Positions 1-10,439 of a stretch of DNA of 45,582 nucleotides are shown in pieces. Numbering within the stretch: position 1 is the stretch's first letter; every line of letters starts with the position of its first letter. The notes below the pieces were generated by a model. The model searched no databases and was not told the DNA's origin. It saw only the letters and a list, made by a program, of their open reading frames with translations. Origin of the DNA: Diplodia intermedia (lineage: Eukaryota; Ascomycota; Dothideomycetes; Botryosphaeriales; Botryosphaeriaceae); assembly GCA_021495925.1 (NCBI GenBank), contig JAKEKT010000158.1, positions 1-45,582 on the forward strand, in the 5' to 3' direction. A program made the translations under genes and the position numbers.

Positions 1-99
1 ATATAACTAAACTACTAAAGAATTATATAAATTCTACGAAATAAACTTAACGTTTAATTATATATAGTCTTAGTATAATAATAGTAAATCGTAGTAAAA

Positions 100-795
100 T
101 CCCTCTCTTTATATCTTTATACCGCGATATACTACTAACGCTTTAAGATATCGACTAACTTTATATACGAAAGTTATAGAGCTCGTAATCCTCTATATTT
201 CTCGTATAGAAAGTTAGTCGATATCTTAAAGCGTTAGTAGTGCATCGCGGTACGAAGGCTATAATAATTTAAAAAATCCCTCTCTTTATATCTTCGTACC
301 GCGATACACTACTAACGCTTCGAGATATCGACTAACTTTATATATAAAAGTTATAGAGCTCGTAATCCTCTATATTTCTCGTATAGAAAGTTAGTCGATA
401 TCTCGAAGCGTTAGTGGTATATTACGATACGAAGACTATAATAGTTTAAAAAATCCCTCTCTTTACATCTTCGTACCGCGATGCACTCCCAGCGCTTCGA
501 GATATCGACTAACTTTATATATAAAAGTTATAAAGCTCGTAATCCTCTATATTTCTTATATAGAAAGTTAGTTAATATCTCGAAGCGTTAGTAGTATATC
601 GCGGTGCGAAGGCTAAGATAATTTAAGAAACTTTCGCTTTTTTCGCGATGCATCTCTAACGCTTCGAGATATCGACTAACTTTATATATAAAAGTTATAG
701 AGCTCGTAATCCTCTATATTCCTCGTATAGAAAGTTAGTCGATATCTCGAAGCGTTAATAGTGCATCGCGATACGAAGGTTAAGAAAATCACGTA
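100..795. repeat. Tandem array of four palindromic ~177-bp units
   Basis: Units start at about 100, 277 and 454 (exact spacing 177 bp, read from the repeated ccctctcttt at 101, 278 and 455). A fourth, 10-bp-shorter copy spans about 630-795. Each unit contains a long inverted repeat: the left arm begins accgcgata...ctaacgctt, and the right arm ends aagcgttagtagtgcatcgcggt. Arms are about 48 nt and the loop about 35 nt. In unit 1 the arms are 120-167 and 206-252. Copies differ mostly by C/T and G/A changes. Each unit could fold as a hairpin or cruciform. Confidence 0.85.
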
Positions 796-955
796 TTCTT
801 CGGTTTTTTTATAGTTTCTCCGCTAAACCACGACGGATTTTCACGATTTATAGATCAAAATGTAGGGAATCGCGAGCTTTATAACTTTCATATATAAAGT
901 TAAGAGATTACTTAAAGCGTTAGAAGTATATCGCGGTGCGAAGGCTAGAGGGCTA
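796..955. repeat. Degenerate fifth copy of the palindromic unit
   Basis: After the four regular units, this stretch keeps fragments of the same unit: a gag-ctttataactttcatatataaagtt core, then aagcgttagaagtatatcgcggtgcgaaggct at the right end. The left arm has been replaced or has diverged beyond recognition. It looks like the decayed end of the array. Confidence 0.55.
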
Positions 956-1689
956 ATTTTAGTATTTATAAAAAATAGGTAAAACCTCGGGCGCTAAGAG
1001 TAACTATTTTTTAATATATATATAGATTACTTATCTAGTATCTACGTATATAAAAACTCTATATAGAGAAGTTAATAAATATACTCGAATTAATAATATA
1101 ATAGATTAGATTAGAAAAAGTAAATATACTTTTACTTTTATAAGACTTTTCTATAAGAAGCTTCTATATAATTATAATAATATATTATCTTATTATTTTA
1201 TTATCTTATTATTATTTTATTATCTTATTATTACTATATCTCTTATTCGATATTATCGCTTTAATCTTAAGTCGATTTCTCTAATTAAAAAGATAGATAT
1301 AAAAAAACTATTATCTAATAATAAATATCTTTATTAACGAATTAGAGACTTTAAACTTACTCTTAATACTTAATATAATTAGAACTAGCTAACGAGTCTA
1401 GCGCGATATCTATATAAGTAATACTATCTAGTATAGATAAATAGCTAAACGCTTTTACTATAGATCTAATAATCTATTAAGATTCGTAATAAGCTAGTTA
1501 ATATACTTATATTAAATTTATACTTTTCTAATCTAAAGCGCTTTAAGTATAAGTAAACTATTAATATCTTATTTAATTTCGCTTATATATATATAAGCTC
1601 TAATACTTCGCGTTATAGAAAGAATATTTAATTATTACGTAAGCGAGCGCGTTAAGTCGTTATATTAAATAATAGTTCTAATAAGAAGA

Positions 1690-1860
1690 ACGAATACGAT
1701 ACTAATAATAAAAATAACGCTAGCTAAAAGAATAATAATAGCGCTAGTAATAAAAATAATAACGGCGCTAGTAGTAAGAACGATAATAACGCTAGTAATA
1801 AGAATAATAATAACGCTAATAGCGAGAATAATAATAATACTAATAGTAAGAACGATATCT
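1690..1860. repeat. Trinucleotide-phased aat/aac/gct/agt repeat block
   Basis: The sequence repeats short codon-like words (aataataacgctagtaataag and variants) in a consistent three-base phase. In one plus-strand frame it would read as Asn, Ala, Ser and Lys repeats. Flanking DNA has many stops. This is best explained as RIP-altered low-complexity coding sequence from a dead gene or element; no family is recognisable. Confidence 0.5.
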
Positions 1861-1989
1861 ATATACTATAAATAGTATAAGAGACTATTAAAAATCTTTT
1901 TTCTAAATTAATAAAAGTATCTATAAAGTACTTAAAGTCGTCTATAATATTATACGTAGCTATTATAGAGAAAGCTACTATAAAAGAAG

Positions 1990-2262
1990 TTATTATAACG
2001 AAGCTAGCTATAAAAAAATCTATTACGAAGAAGTTTACTATAAAGAAGACTATTATAAAGAAGCTTATTATAAAGAAATTTATTATAAAGAAGTTTACTA
2101 TAAAGAAGACTATTATAAAGAAGCTTATTATAAAAAAGACTATTACGAAGAAGACTATTATAAAGAGATTTATTACTAAAAAGTCTATCGCGAAGAAGAC
2201 TACTATAGAGAAGAATATTATAATAAAGACTACTATAAAGAAAAGTATTATAAAGTAAAAGA
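1990..2262. repeat. 15-bp minisatellite (actattataaagaag)
   Basis: About 18 tandem copies of a 15-bp motif, variants of actattataaagaag, run without a break. Because 15 is a multiple of three, the plus strand reads as a five-residue Lys-Lys-rich repeat (KKTII-like). This suggests a former coding repeat whose Thr/Pro codons were altered by RIP. No flanking domain identifies the parent gene. Confidence 0.7.
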
Positions 2263-2782
2263 ACTTTAATATCTTAATAGATTTTATTATATTATCGCGT
2301 ATATATATATCTACTTAGAAGGTTTAAGAGAATATCTAGATTATAAAAAAGACTAAGAAAAAGAAGCTTAAATAAAAGTATAAGTATAAGACTAAATAGA
2401 TAAATAAAGTAAATAAGATAAAAGCTAAAAAGTAGTTTAATAAGTAACGAGTAGCGAAGAAAAACGAGAATAGTAAGAATAATAATAAAAACTATAGTAA
2501 AAATAGTAATAATAAAGATAATAATAGTAACTAATATATAAGATAAATATTATTAAAGAGTAAGCGATATATATAGTTAAACTATTATATTAGAGACTAG
2601 CGAAGCTTTATAAAGTATATATTAAGATATAAATATTTAAAAATATAACTTTATTAGATTAATATTATTAAAATTAAATATACTAACTTAACTAGACTAT
2701 AAATTATAATATATTTAACTAGCGTAAAGCGGCGCTATCGCGTAAACTTATTAATAAAGCGCTATATAATAAATAATAAAGA

Positions 2783-3290
2783 ACTTTATAAAGCTTTATA
2801 GCGCTAAATTTTATTTATTTTAATATTATAATTATAATCGCGCTTATAGCTTTATAAAGCTTTATAGTCTTAGATTTAATTATTTAATATTATAACTATA
2901 TTTATAGCTTTATAAAGCTTCGTAGTCTTAAATTTAATTATTTAATACTACGACCGCGTTTATAGCTTTACGAAGCTTCGTAACTTTATATTTATCTAAC
3001 TCTTTAATATTATAACTATATTTATAGCTTTATAAAGCTTTATAGTCTTAAATTTAACTATTTAATTTTATAATCGCGTTTATAGCTTCGCGAAGCTTCG
3101 TAGCCTTAGATTTTATTTATTTTAATATTATAACTACGCGTATCTATAGCTTTATAAAGCTTTATAACTTTATATTTATCTAACTTTTTAATATCGCGAC
3201 TACGTTTATAGCTTTACGAAGCTTTATAGTTCTAAATTTATTTAATCTTTTAATATTATAGCTACGTTTATAGCTTTATAAAGCTTTATA
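2783..3290. repeat. ~60-bp tandem repeat with palindromic core
   Basis: About nine copies, with period close to 60 bp, of a unit containing tttatagctttataaagctt, a near-perfect palindrome around the HindIII-like AAGCTT. A spacer of the type tagtcttaaatttaattatttaatattataac follows each core. Some copies keep CG where others have TA (gcttcgcgaagcttcg versus gctttataaagctttat), consistent with RIP acting unevenly on originally identical units. Confidence 0.75.
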
Positions 3291-3294
3291 GACG

Positions 3295-3440
3295 CTTTCG
3301 CTATAGATATTATTATTATAGATATTATCTTTATAAATACTTTTATTATAGATATTATTATTATAGACGTTATCTTTATAGATACTTTTATTATAGACGC
3401 TATTATTATAGACGTCGTTTACGTAAACGCTTTATTAGAA
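3295..3440. repeat. Degenerate microsatellite (tattattatagay)
   Basis: Short interspersed repeats of tattattatagatattatcttta and the cg variant tattattatagacg follow directly on the palindromic tandem block. No coding content is visible. Confidence 0.55.
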
Positions 3441-3608
3441 TAATAAGTTATAATAAAATATATAAATATTTTTACTTTAAGAGCTTTTTAAACGTCTCTT
3501 TAATAAAATATATAAGTATCTTCGTCTTTAATAAAGTATATAAATATCTTTATTTTTAAGAGCTTCTTAAACGTCTTTTTAATAAAATATATAAGTATCT
3601 TCGTCTTT

Positions 3609-3999
3609 AATAAAGTACGTAAGTATTTTTATCTTTAAGAGCTTTTTAAGTATTACTTTATTAGCGTTTATAGCTTAAATACTAGATATAAAGTAATATC
3701 TAGTACTACTATATACTCTTTCTTAATTAATAAGAAACGTAGTTATATAATAAAAAGAAAAAGAAGAAGAAAAAAGAAAAGAAAAATTATAACTATATAA
3801 GTATTTTCTTCTTTACGCGATTTTTTTAATAAAGTATATAAGTATCTTCGTTTTTAAAAGCTTCTTAAACGTTACTTTATTAACATCTATAACTTAAATA
3901 CTAGATATAAAGTAATATTTAGTACTACTATATACTCTTTCTTAATTAACGAGAAACGTAGTTATATAATAAAAAGAAAGAAAAAAAGAAAGAGAAGAT
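3609..3999. repeat. Direct repeat pair, offset 219 bp
   Basis: A segment of about 170 bp starting aataaagta at 3609 recurs at 3828 with the same landmarks: gtaatatctagtactactatatactc at 3693 and its counterpart at 3912, followed by aaacgtagttatataataaaaagaaa. The offset is 219 bp. Differences are mostly C/T or G/A. Smaller units of the same family (aataaaatatataagtatcttcgtc) also occur from about 3440. Confidence 0.7.
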
Positions 4000-5782
4000 A
4001 AATAAGATATAAAACTTATATAGTCTCTATTATTAAAAATAAGAATACTTATATATTTTATTAAAAAAAATAAGCGGTCTATTTAACTAGTATAACTATA
4101 TCTAATATTTTATAGCTTTATAAAGCTATAAGAATACTTAAAGAGTATCTTTTAACTATTATATTATATTACGCGAAGCTAGAATTAAGAAGAATTAAAT
4201 CTAGCGTTATATACTTTACGTACGCTAACTAAATATAGATCTATTTTATTATTTTTTAAAGCTTTATAGTATTTATACTAGTTCTTTTTTACTCTATTAT
4301 AATCTTACTATTAGATATAAATACTCGTCTATACGTAGCTTTATAATACTTTTAAATTTAATAGCTACTAGTCTAGATACGTTTATTATTTTATATAGTA
4401 GCGAGTATATAGTAAGTATATATATATTATATTAGTCTATACTTTTACTCTTCTTAATATTTTTATATATTACTTTATTCGTATTTCTTCTATTCTAGAT
4501 ATCTTAGAACTATTATCTACGTAATAAACTAATATATACTAAACTTTAAAGAAATCTAGATTTTTAAGTATATAAAAGATCTCTTTTTTTTACTCTTCTT
4601 CTAATTCTTTATCTTCTCTTCTTCTTTTTCTTTTACTATTACTACTATCGCTCGTTACCGCCGCTATCTACTATATTTAATAATAAAATTAACTATCTTA
4701 ATATAACTAAGAAGATCTTTAAGAGCTTTAACTTTACTTTATCTTTACTTAATACTTCTTAATCTTATATATTAATATTTTATTATATAACTTTCTTTAA
4801 TATATTTTCTTACTTTTATTTATATACGTCTTCTTACTCTTCTTCTTATTCTTACTTATATACTTTAATAACGACGCTATATAATATAAATATTACTAGT
4901 AGTAGCGCTCGTACTTTAATTAAGTTATAAGTTAAAGCTTATCTTATCTCTATTATTTAAACTAATAAAATAGTCTTACTTTATTTAATAATCTCTTTAA
5001 AATATCTTTACGTAACTTAACGCTCTTTACTTATTATATTATATAGCGTCTTACTTAATAGTAGTAGTAATTATTAACGTCTAATAATACTCTTTATTAA
5101 TCTATAACTTATAATAGCCGTAACTTTTAGTACTACTTAAAGATAGAGTAGAATACGCGTTTAACGTTTAGTAAGAAGAGCGATAAGAATTACTTATAAA
5201 CTTATATATAAGTTAATCTTATTATAGAGATTAAAAAGAGTATTAATTAAGTTTTTATCTATATATTATATTAGACTACTAGCGTAAAATATAAGATTTT
5301 CGCTTTTAATTAAAACCTCTTATCTTTAGCATTTTATACTCGCTATTACGTAAAGTATATTATCTATAAGATATCTAAATAAGTAGATAGTAAAGATTAG
5401 TAGTCTTTAGTTTCTAGAGCTAAGTTTAATACTCTAGCTTAAACGATTTAAAAGTAAGAATAGCTTATTAATACTTAAACTACTTATATTAAAATATTAA
5501 TCTAGAATATTACTTATTTTTATAGATTATAGAAGAAGTTCTTAGAGAGATATTAGATTATTATTATTTAAAAAAAGAACTAAAATTTACTTATTTTAAT
5601 ATTTAAAATTTATAAGTTTCTCTAGTAAAAGTAATAAACGTAATAGTATACTATAGATAAAGAACGTATATTTTATATAATATAATATATATATTAAATA
5701 ACGTATATTATATATAATATTAATATTCTTACTAAAAACGCTTAATCTATATAATAAATTTATATATATTTTATACGTTATA

Positions 5783-5832
5783 ACGTGTAAAACGATAAAA
5801 TCGCTAAATATTATATATTTTACACGCTATAT
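5783..5832. repeat. Imperfect inverted repeat at the right edge of the RIP island
   Basis: The motif gtgtaaaacgat is mirrored by atattttacac about 20 nt later, giving a short hairpin exactly at the transition from RIP-type to normal composition. It could be the terminal inverted repeat of the last element in the island. The partner end cannot be located in this window. Confidence 0.35.
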
Positions 5833-5995
5833 TATGTGCGCATCGCCCGTAGTGATTTCATACGGCATCTAACATTAGCCTACAACTCCGCCCGTTAACT
5901 CCGAGGCCATCTTAACACCACCAATATCCGTGAAGCAGTGGCAAGCCTTCTTTTAAATATCCTCTACGCCAGCTCGAAATCTGGACTTGGGCAAC

Positions 5996-6467
5996 ATGGC
6001 AATCATGGCGTCGCAATCCATCCAAACTACGGAGAAGGTCCTCAAGGTGCAGATTCTCCACTACAGAAACCCACGCATGAGCGAGGAAGAATACTACGAC
6101 TATTGGAGCAAGCACCATGCCAAAATGGCCGCGCCGTGGCTCGCCAGAAATGGTGTGCTGAAGTATGCTATTGTAAGTGTACTCCCATCCACTTCTGCCT
6201 GTAACCCACAAACTTCAGTACCACACACCAAAGGAATACCGCGACATGCTTGCTCCCATGGCACAGCAAGCCGGCTGGAAGATCCACGAACACGATGGCT
6301 CCGTCGAGCTTTGGGTCCGTAGTCTGGATGACCTGACCCGCGCCACCAAAGACCCAGACTACATCGCCAACATCCACCCCGACGAGCCCAACTTCTTGGA
6401 CAAGACCAGAACCGAGATCATCATTGGTTGGGAGGAAGTGAGGGTCAAGGATGGAAAAGTCATTTGA
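5996..6467 (+). CDS. EthD domain-containing protein
   Basis: Two exons, 5996-6172 and 6219-6467. The 46-nt phase-0 intron has a GTAAGT donor and a TTCAG acceptor. The product is 141 aa, or 138 aa if the in-frame ATG at 6005 is used. The fold is the ferredoxin-like EthD family (PF07110): small dimeric alpha/beta-barrel proteins related to the ETBE-degradation protein EthD and to fungal decarboxylase/dehydratase-like tailoring proteins. Family features visible are the N-terminal strand KVQILHYRNPRMSEEEYYDYW, the YWSKHHAKMA helix and the C-terminal TEIIIGWEEV strand. The substrate is unknown. The start codon lies only about 160 bp from the RIP island, so its upstream region is short. It converges with the downstream transcription-factor gene; the two stop codons are only about 15 bp apart. 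Confidence 0.85.
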
Positions 6468-6481
6468 TTCGGGAGGCAGCA

Positions 6482-8976
6482 TCACACCCACTCCCAATTA
6501 AACTCGTCCGCAAACAACGTAGAGAAATCAAACCCATCCATCTGCGGCCAATTACTCCAATCAGCAAACAGATCCCCTCCCAGCAACTCGTCCATCTCCG
6601 CACCCGCCTCCCCCATCCCATCCCCACCACCACCGGTCCCCACCTCCCCCATCTCCCCCACCGCCTCAACCGCCTCCACCTCCTCCCTCTCCTTCTCCAC
6701 CCCCCTCCCCCTCCCCCTCCGCCGCCCCTCAACAACAAGCCCCCTCCTCCACCCCCTAACAACCCTCCCCAAACCCCTCACCAGCCTCGCACTCGCCTTA
6801 CACACGCTGACCCCCCGAGCATCCCCATCCCCATCCCCATCCCCACCACCACCCCGACCCGGCCCAACATCATCATAATCATCACCCCCCTCCATCCCCT
6901 CCAACCTCCTCGCGCACTCCTCCAAGAGCACCAACTGCGTATCGACCCGCTCGTGCAGCCCGCCGGCCCACCCGGCCCGCAGCCGCACCGCGTTGTTCTC
7001 GACGACCGTCTTGCAGCGGTGCAGCACCTCGGCGGCGGCGGCGCGGGGCGGGGCGACGAAGGGGATGGCGTCGTTGTCGTCGTCGTGGGTGGTGGTGTCC
7101 GCGGGACCGCTGGAGGCGATGGCGATGAAGTCGGCGAGGGTGCGCTCGAGGTCATGCATGCGGCGTGGGCCGAAGCGTGTGAGGAAGAGGCGGATGTCGA
7201 TGGGGGTTGGTGGGGGTGGTGGTGGTGGGGGTTGCTGGGGCTGGTGGTGGTGGTGGTCGGCGGGTCGGGAGGCGGGGCGGAGGTCTTTGAGGCGGGTGAT
7301 GATGTGTTCGCCGATGTGGATGGCTTCGGCGGGGTCGAGGCTTTGGTGGTGGGCGTCTTGTTTTTGTTGCTGTTGCTGCTGCTGTTGGGTGGAGGCCGCC
7401 ATGATGGCGTAGAACATGCAGATGCCGACGAGGTCGGTGTGGCGGGCGTGGATGGCGGCGGTGCAGAGCTGGGAGATGGCGAAGGCGCGCTCGTCCGCGT
7501 CTGTTGGGGTGGAAGAGGAGGGGAAGAGCGTTTGGAGGGCCGTGGCGACTTCTTCTCTTTCTTGGACGCAGCGGGCTTCGTGGTCGAGGATGATGTCGGC
7601 GAGTTTGTCGAGGCGCTTCCAGTTTTTGGTGCAGGCGCCGACGCCTTGCATCAGTTGCACCGAGGAGGCGAGGCGGTGGTAGAGGAAGTAGGCGCTGCTT
7701 GGCATGTATCCGCGGTCGAGGGCGAGTTTGAGCGTTTCCAGCGCGAAGTCGACCGAGGGGCTTGGTTTGTATGAATTCGGAGGGGAGCGGATGGAGACTT
7801 CCTGCTCGGCCTCCAGAATTACAATGTTGCACCATTGGAGCGTGGTCATTAGCATTTGCTCGAGGTTGGTCTTGTCTCGCGTGTCCACGAGCTCCCGGAG
7901 AGACGAGGCTGCGGTGTCCATGTTCAGCTGTAGGGCGATGCGTTTGGCCAATGCAATGTACAGGTTGCCCTTGATTGCAAGTGCAGCGGTATTCCGAGAG
8001 GACACCAGTGCTAATGGCTGATATCCCGCAATGAGTTCCAAAGCGACAAGAGCATGTGGATCCTTGGGGACTTCAAAGAGGATTTCCTGACCGTAGTGGA
8101 AGATGGCATTCTTCAACGCAGGCTGCAGGTGTCTGTACGATGCCAAACGCTGAGTGGGAACATGCAATGCTGCCGAACAAAGGACAGCGAACAGGAGAAA
8201 GCTTGATTTGTTGTCATAATGGTCTGCAGACGTACACTGGCTGCGAAGAAGTGGTATGTCAGGGATGTAAGGATAGTAAAGCTTGTGCCAGACAAGACTA
8301 CAGTAATCAGCATACGCTCATGTAATATTGGTAGGGGGTGAACTCACTGTCGGTCAAGTAGACTGGCAAGATTTGGACCGACCAGCTCCAGGATTGATTT
8401 TCGCATCGGCATGGGTGAAAAGCCGGGGAGAGTGGTGGCAAATGCCTTGTCCCGCGAGAGTAAGGAGGCAAGTTGTAGATACTGATTCGATAACGCATCA
8501 ATCATCTCAGAATTGCTCGGTTTCTGACTTTGGCAGCCGGGAACATGGCCATGGGGCGGAGTCGACAGGAGAAAGTCCTCCACATCGCCTGTAACTTGTT
8601 GCTGAGAGTCGAACTCATTGGCGGTGAGGACGGGGTTTACTCTAGCACGTTTATATGCTGGACGCCCGAGAGTAGTATGGTCCACGACACACTCAAGTTT
8701 CCTTTGCCGACAGCGCTCGCACCTTTTGCCGGCTGGCTGCGGCGCACCGGAAGGCTGGATTGTGGCTTCATCGGGAAGGTTGCACTTAATCTTCCTCGAC
8801 CTGCAGTGCAGGCAAATCAGCTTTGCATAGCTTCCCCTAGCTCTCTTGGATGCTTGCTCGGGCATTTCGTGGAGGCGCGCAATTTTTGGTGGCATGGTTG
8901 GGTCGTTGCGCGTTCTTGTAGGAAGCGCGCGCAACGGCGTTCCGAGCGTGGCGCTGCGGCGGAGCAACAACACCAT
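6482..8976 (-). CDS. Zn(II)2Cys6 transcription factor
   Basis: Exon 1 is 8976-8348 and exon 2 is 8240-6482. The 107-nt intron has GTGAGT and GCAG ends in phase 2, and removing it joins LDR to HQCTSADH. Starting at 8976 the product is about 795 aa; an in-frame ATG at 8895 (MPPKIARL) is an equally plausible start. Residues 55-96 carry the zinc cluster: CLHCRSRKIKC, then a 20-residue loop, then CERCRQRKLEC. The loop is longer than in most members. The middle region is helical and resembles fungal-specific regulatory domains. It is followed by poly-Gln, His/Pro-rich and GDGDGD low-complexity tracts. The last 30 residues are acidic and aromatic (DLFADWSNWPQMDGFDF), typical of an activation region. 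It is inferred to be a nuclear DNA-binding regulator with unknown targets. Confidence 0.88.
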
Positions 8977-8989
8977 TCGCTTTTAGGCA

Positions 8990-9480
8990 ATCTCAGCATC
9001 CTTCAGCTCTGCATCGGAGATCAGCTCGGGCACAGTCTACCCGAAGCGTGGACGGAGTACCTTGAAGTATTCTCCTCATCTTCCTCCTCCTCCAACCACA
9101 ACAACAGCAGCAACAACACATGGCGCATCCTCTTCGAAGCTCCAATCCCCGGCCCAGACGTCGATCCAGTGTACGGCGTGCAGCACAGGTCTGATATGGC
9201 ATACTACTTCCCGTACTTGCCGGGTGCGGCGCACGACCCGCGGCTGAACGGGGGAGGTGCGGTCGTGAATGAGCTGCAGACGGCACTGGTGAATTTCGTG
9301 ATGGGGATGGATCCGAATGAAGCAATGGATGAGTTGTCTGACGACGCTGCTGCCGGTACCGCTGGCCGGCGTTTGCGGATCGGGAGGGGGGGAGGTTGGT
9401 GTCGGGGTTGAGTGCGCCGGGTGGGACGGAGGTGCCCCGGCGACCGGGGTTTGATGTCGTGAGGGGAACGCTGAGGCCAT
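8990..9480 (+). pseudogene. C-terminal remnant of a type-B carboxylesterase
   Basis: One plus-strand frame from about 8990 to 9370 gives IGDQLGHSLPEAW, then RILFEAPIPGPD, YGVQHRSDMAYYF and LQTALVNFVMGMDPN. These match the end of the COesterase (PF00135) domain: the region of the catalytic His (GxxHxxDxxYxF) and the closing NFxxxxDPN motif. The next family motif, WPAF followed by GRLVSGL and a stop at about 9478-9480, lies in a different frame, so there is a frameshift between about 9320 and 9370 with no credible intron. Everything upstream (N-terminus, oxyanion hole, catalytic Ser) is missing. A Ser/Asn-rich insertion sits at about 9075-9120. The remnant starts a few bases from the divergent transcription-factor start codon. 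Confidence 0.7.
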
Positions 9481-10320
9481 AGGGTTTTTGAAGTTTGTTG
9501 CTGCGATCCGTCGATGTTTGGCTGAGACTGGAATTTTTCATACATGTCAGACGATGGAAGATGTAAAATCATTCCGCGATCTGATTCAGCTGTCTCTTCA
9601 TGGAGCCAGTCTCGATAAGAAGGCTGTTCTGCCACCGCCGACTAAATATTACAAAACGAGCGATGACCGAGCTTCATTGATGGGTTGAAGTGGGGAACCG
9701 AGAGGCCATTGTTACTTACACACGTCTAAATCTGATAATGAAGTGAAACTTCCACGCCTGTCAACGTTGCTGCCTGCTGCAACTTCAGTCGAATGCACCA
9801 TGTCCTGGCACGGTCGTTCCTGCTCTGGGATTCAGTTGACCTGGAGTAAAGACATACTGAGTGGGCTTCGTTGCAAATATTCAGCGTCCGACTTCGTGTC
9901 CAAAGGAATTTGAGCGCCCATACTAACTTGGTACTTAATCTGAATTAATTGCAATCTTCTGAACGGAGTACCGGCGGTAGGCCATCCACGCCGTGGAAAC
10001 ACCCAGACAGATCCAAAAAGCCAAACTGGGGTATCATCCCACCATTCGCCCCGAGGACACCGCTGACGCAAACAACTAGCAAGCAAGCAAGAGTAAGCCT
10101 CCCTCCGTATCCAAATTCAAACAGACCCCGACCACCTCCGCCAGATGGAGGCAACCAGCAAACAGAGAAGACAAATTCGCGACAGGAATGGAAGGAATAA
10201 GCACATCCACCAACCCATCGTCGTTCAACCAAATACACAATCTTAATCCAACCAGAATTCAGAAAGCCCAATCTTGCAACCGCGCAAGGCCCCAGAGCCC
10301 CCACCAACACATCACCCCTC
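9481..10320. other. Intergenic region, no gene seen
   Basis: Ordinary base composition with no conserved frame. It separates the esterase remnant from the stop of the large minus-strand gene at 10321 and presumably contains that gene's 3' untranslated region. No RNA gene or repeat was recognised. Confidence 0.6.
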
Positions 10321-10405
10321 TCAATCCTCGTACTGGTCTTTCTGTCCTCCACTCTCAGCATCAAGGTCCCCAATGAGGCCTTTCCGCATCACACGTCCTC
10401 CCGAC

Positions 10406-10439
<34 letters not shown>

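Larger units (their letters stand above)
1..5832. repeat. AT-rich RIP-mutated repeat island, left edge of window
   Basis: This block is very AT-rich, and CA and TG dinucleotides are almost absent while CG and TA are common. That is the expected product of C-to-T mutation at CpA on both strands, the fungal RIP process. No open frame survives. It holds several distinct tandem and palindromic repeat families (listed separately) and runs off the left edge. Composition changes abruptly at about 5832, where normal codon-rich DNA begins. I could not recognise a reverse transcriptase, transposase or integrase in it by eye, so the original element or elements are unidentified. Confidence 0.9.

Noticed and set aside
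1..5832. Starship element or tyrosine-recombinase captain in the left island
   Set aside because: I looked for recombinase-like motifs and a captain gene near the island edge and found nothing readable; RIP damage prevents a positive call.
6428..7774. 448-codon plus-strand frame opposite the Zn2Cys6 gene
   Set aside because: It is a shadow of the GC-rich coding strand: its composition is simple Pro/His and Gly/Val runs, with no domain, and it fully overlaps a well-supported gene.
8530..8980. N-terminal extension of the plus-strand carboxylesterase frame
   Set aside because: Upstream of about 8990 the frame is only the antisense of the transcription-factor exon 1 and has no esterase similarity.
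9204..9635. Minus-strand 143-codon frame
   Set aside because: It lies antisense to the esterase remnant and has no domain or splice support.
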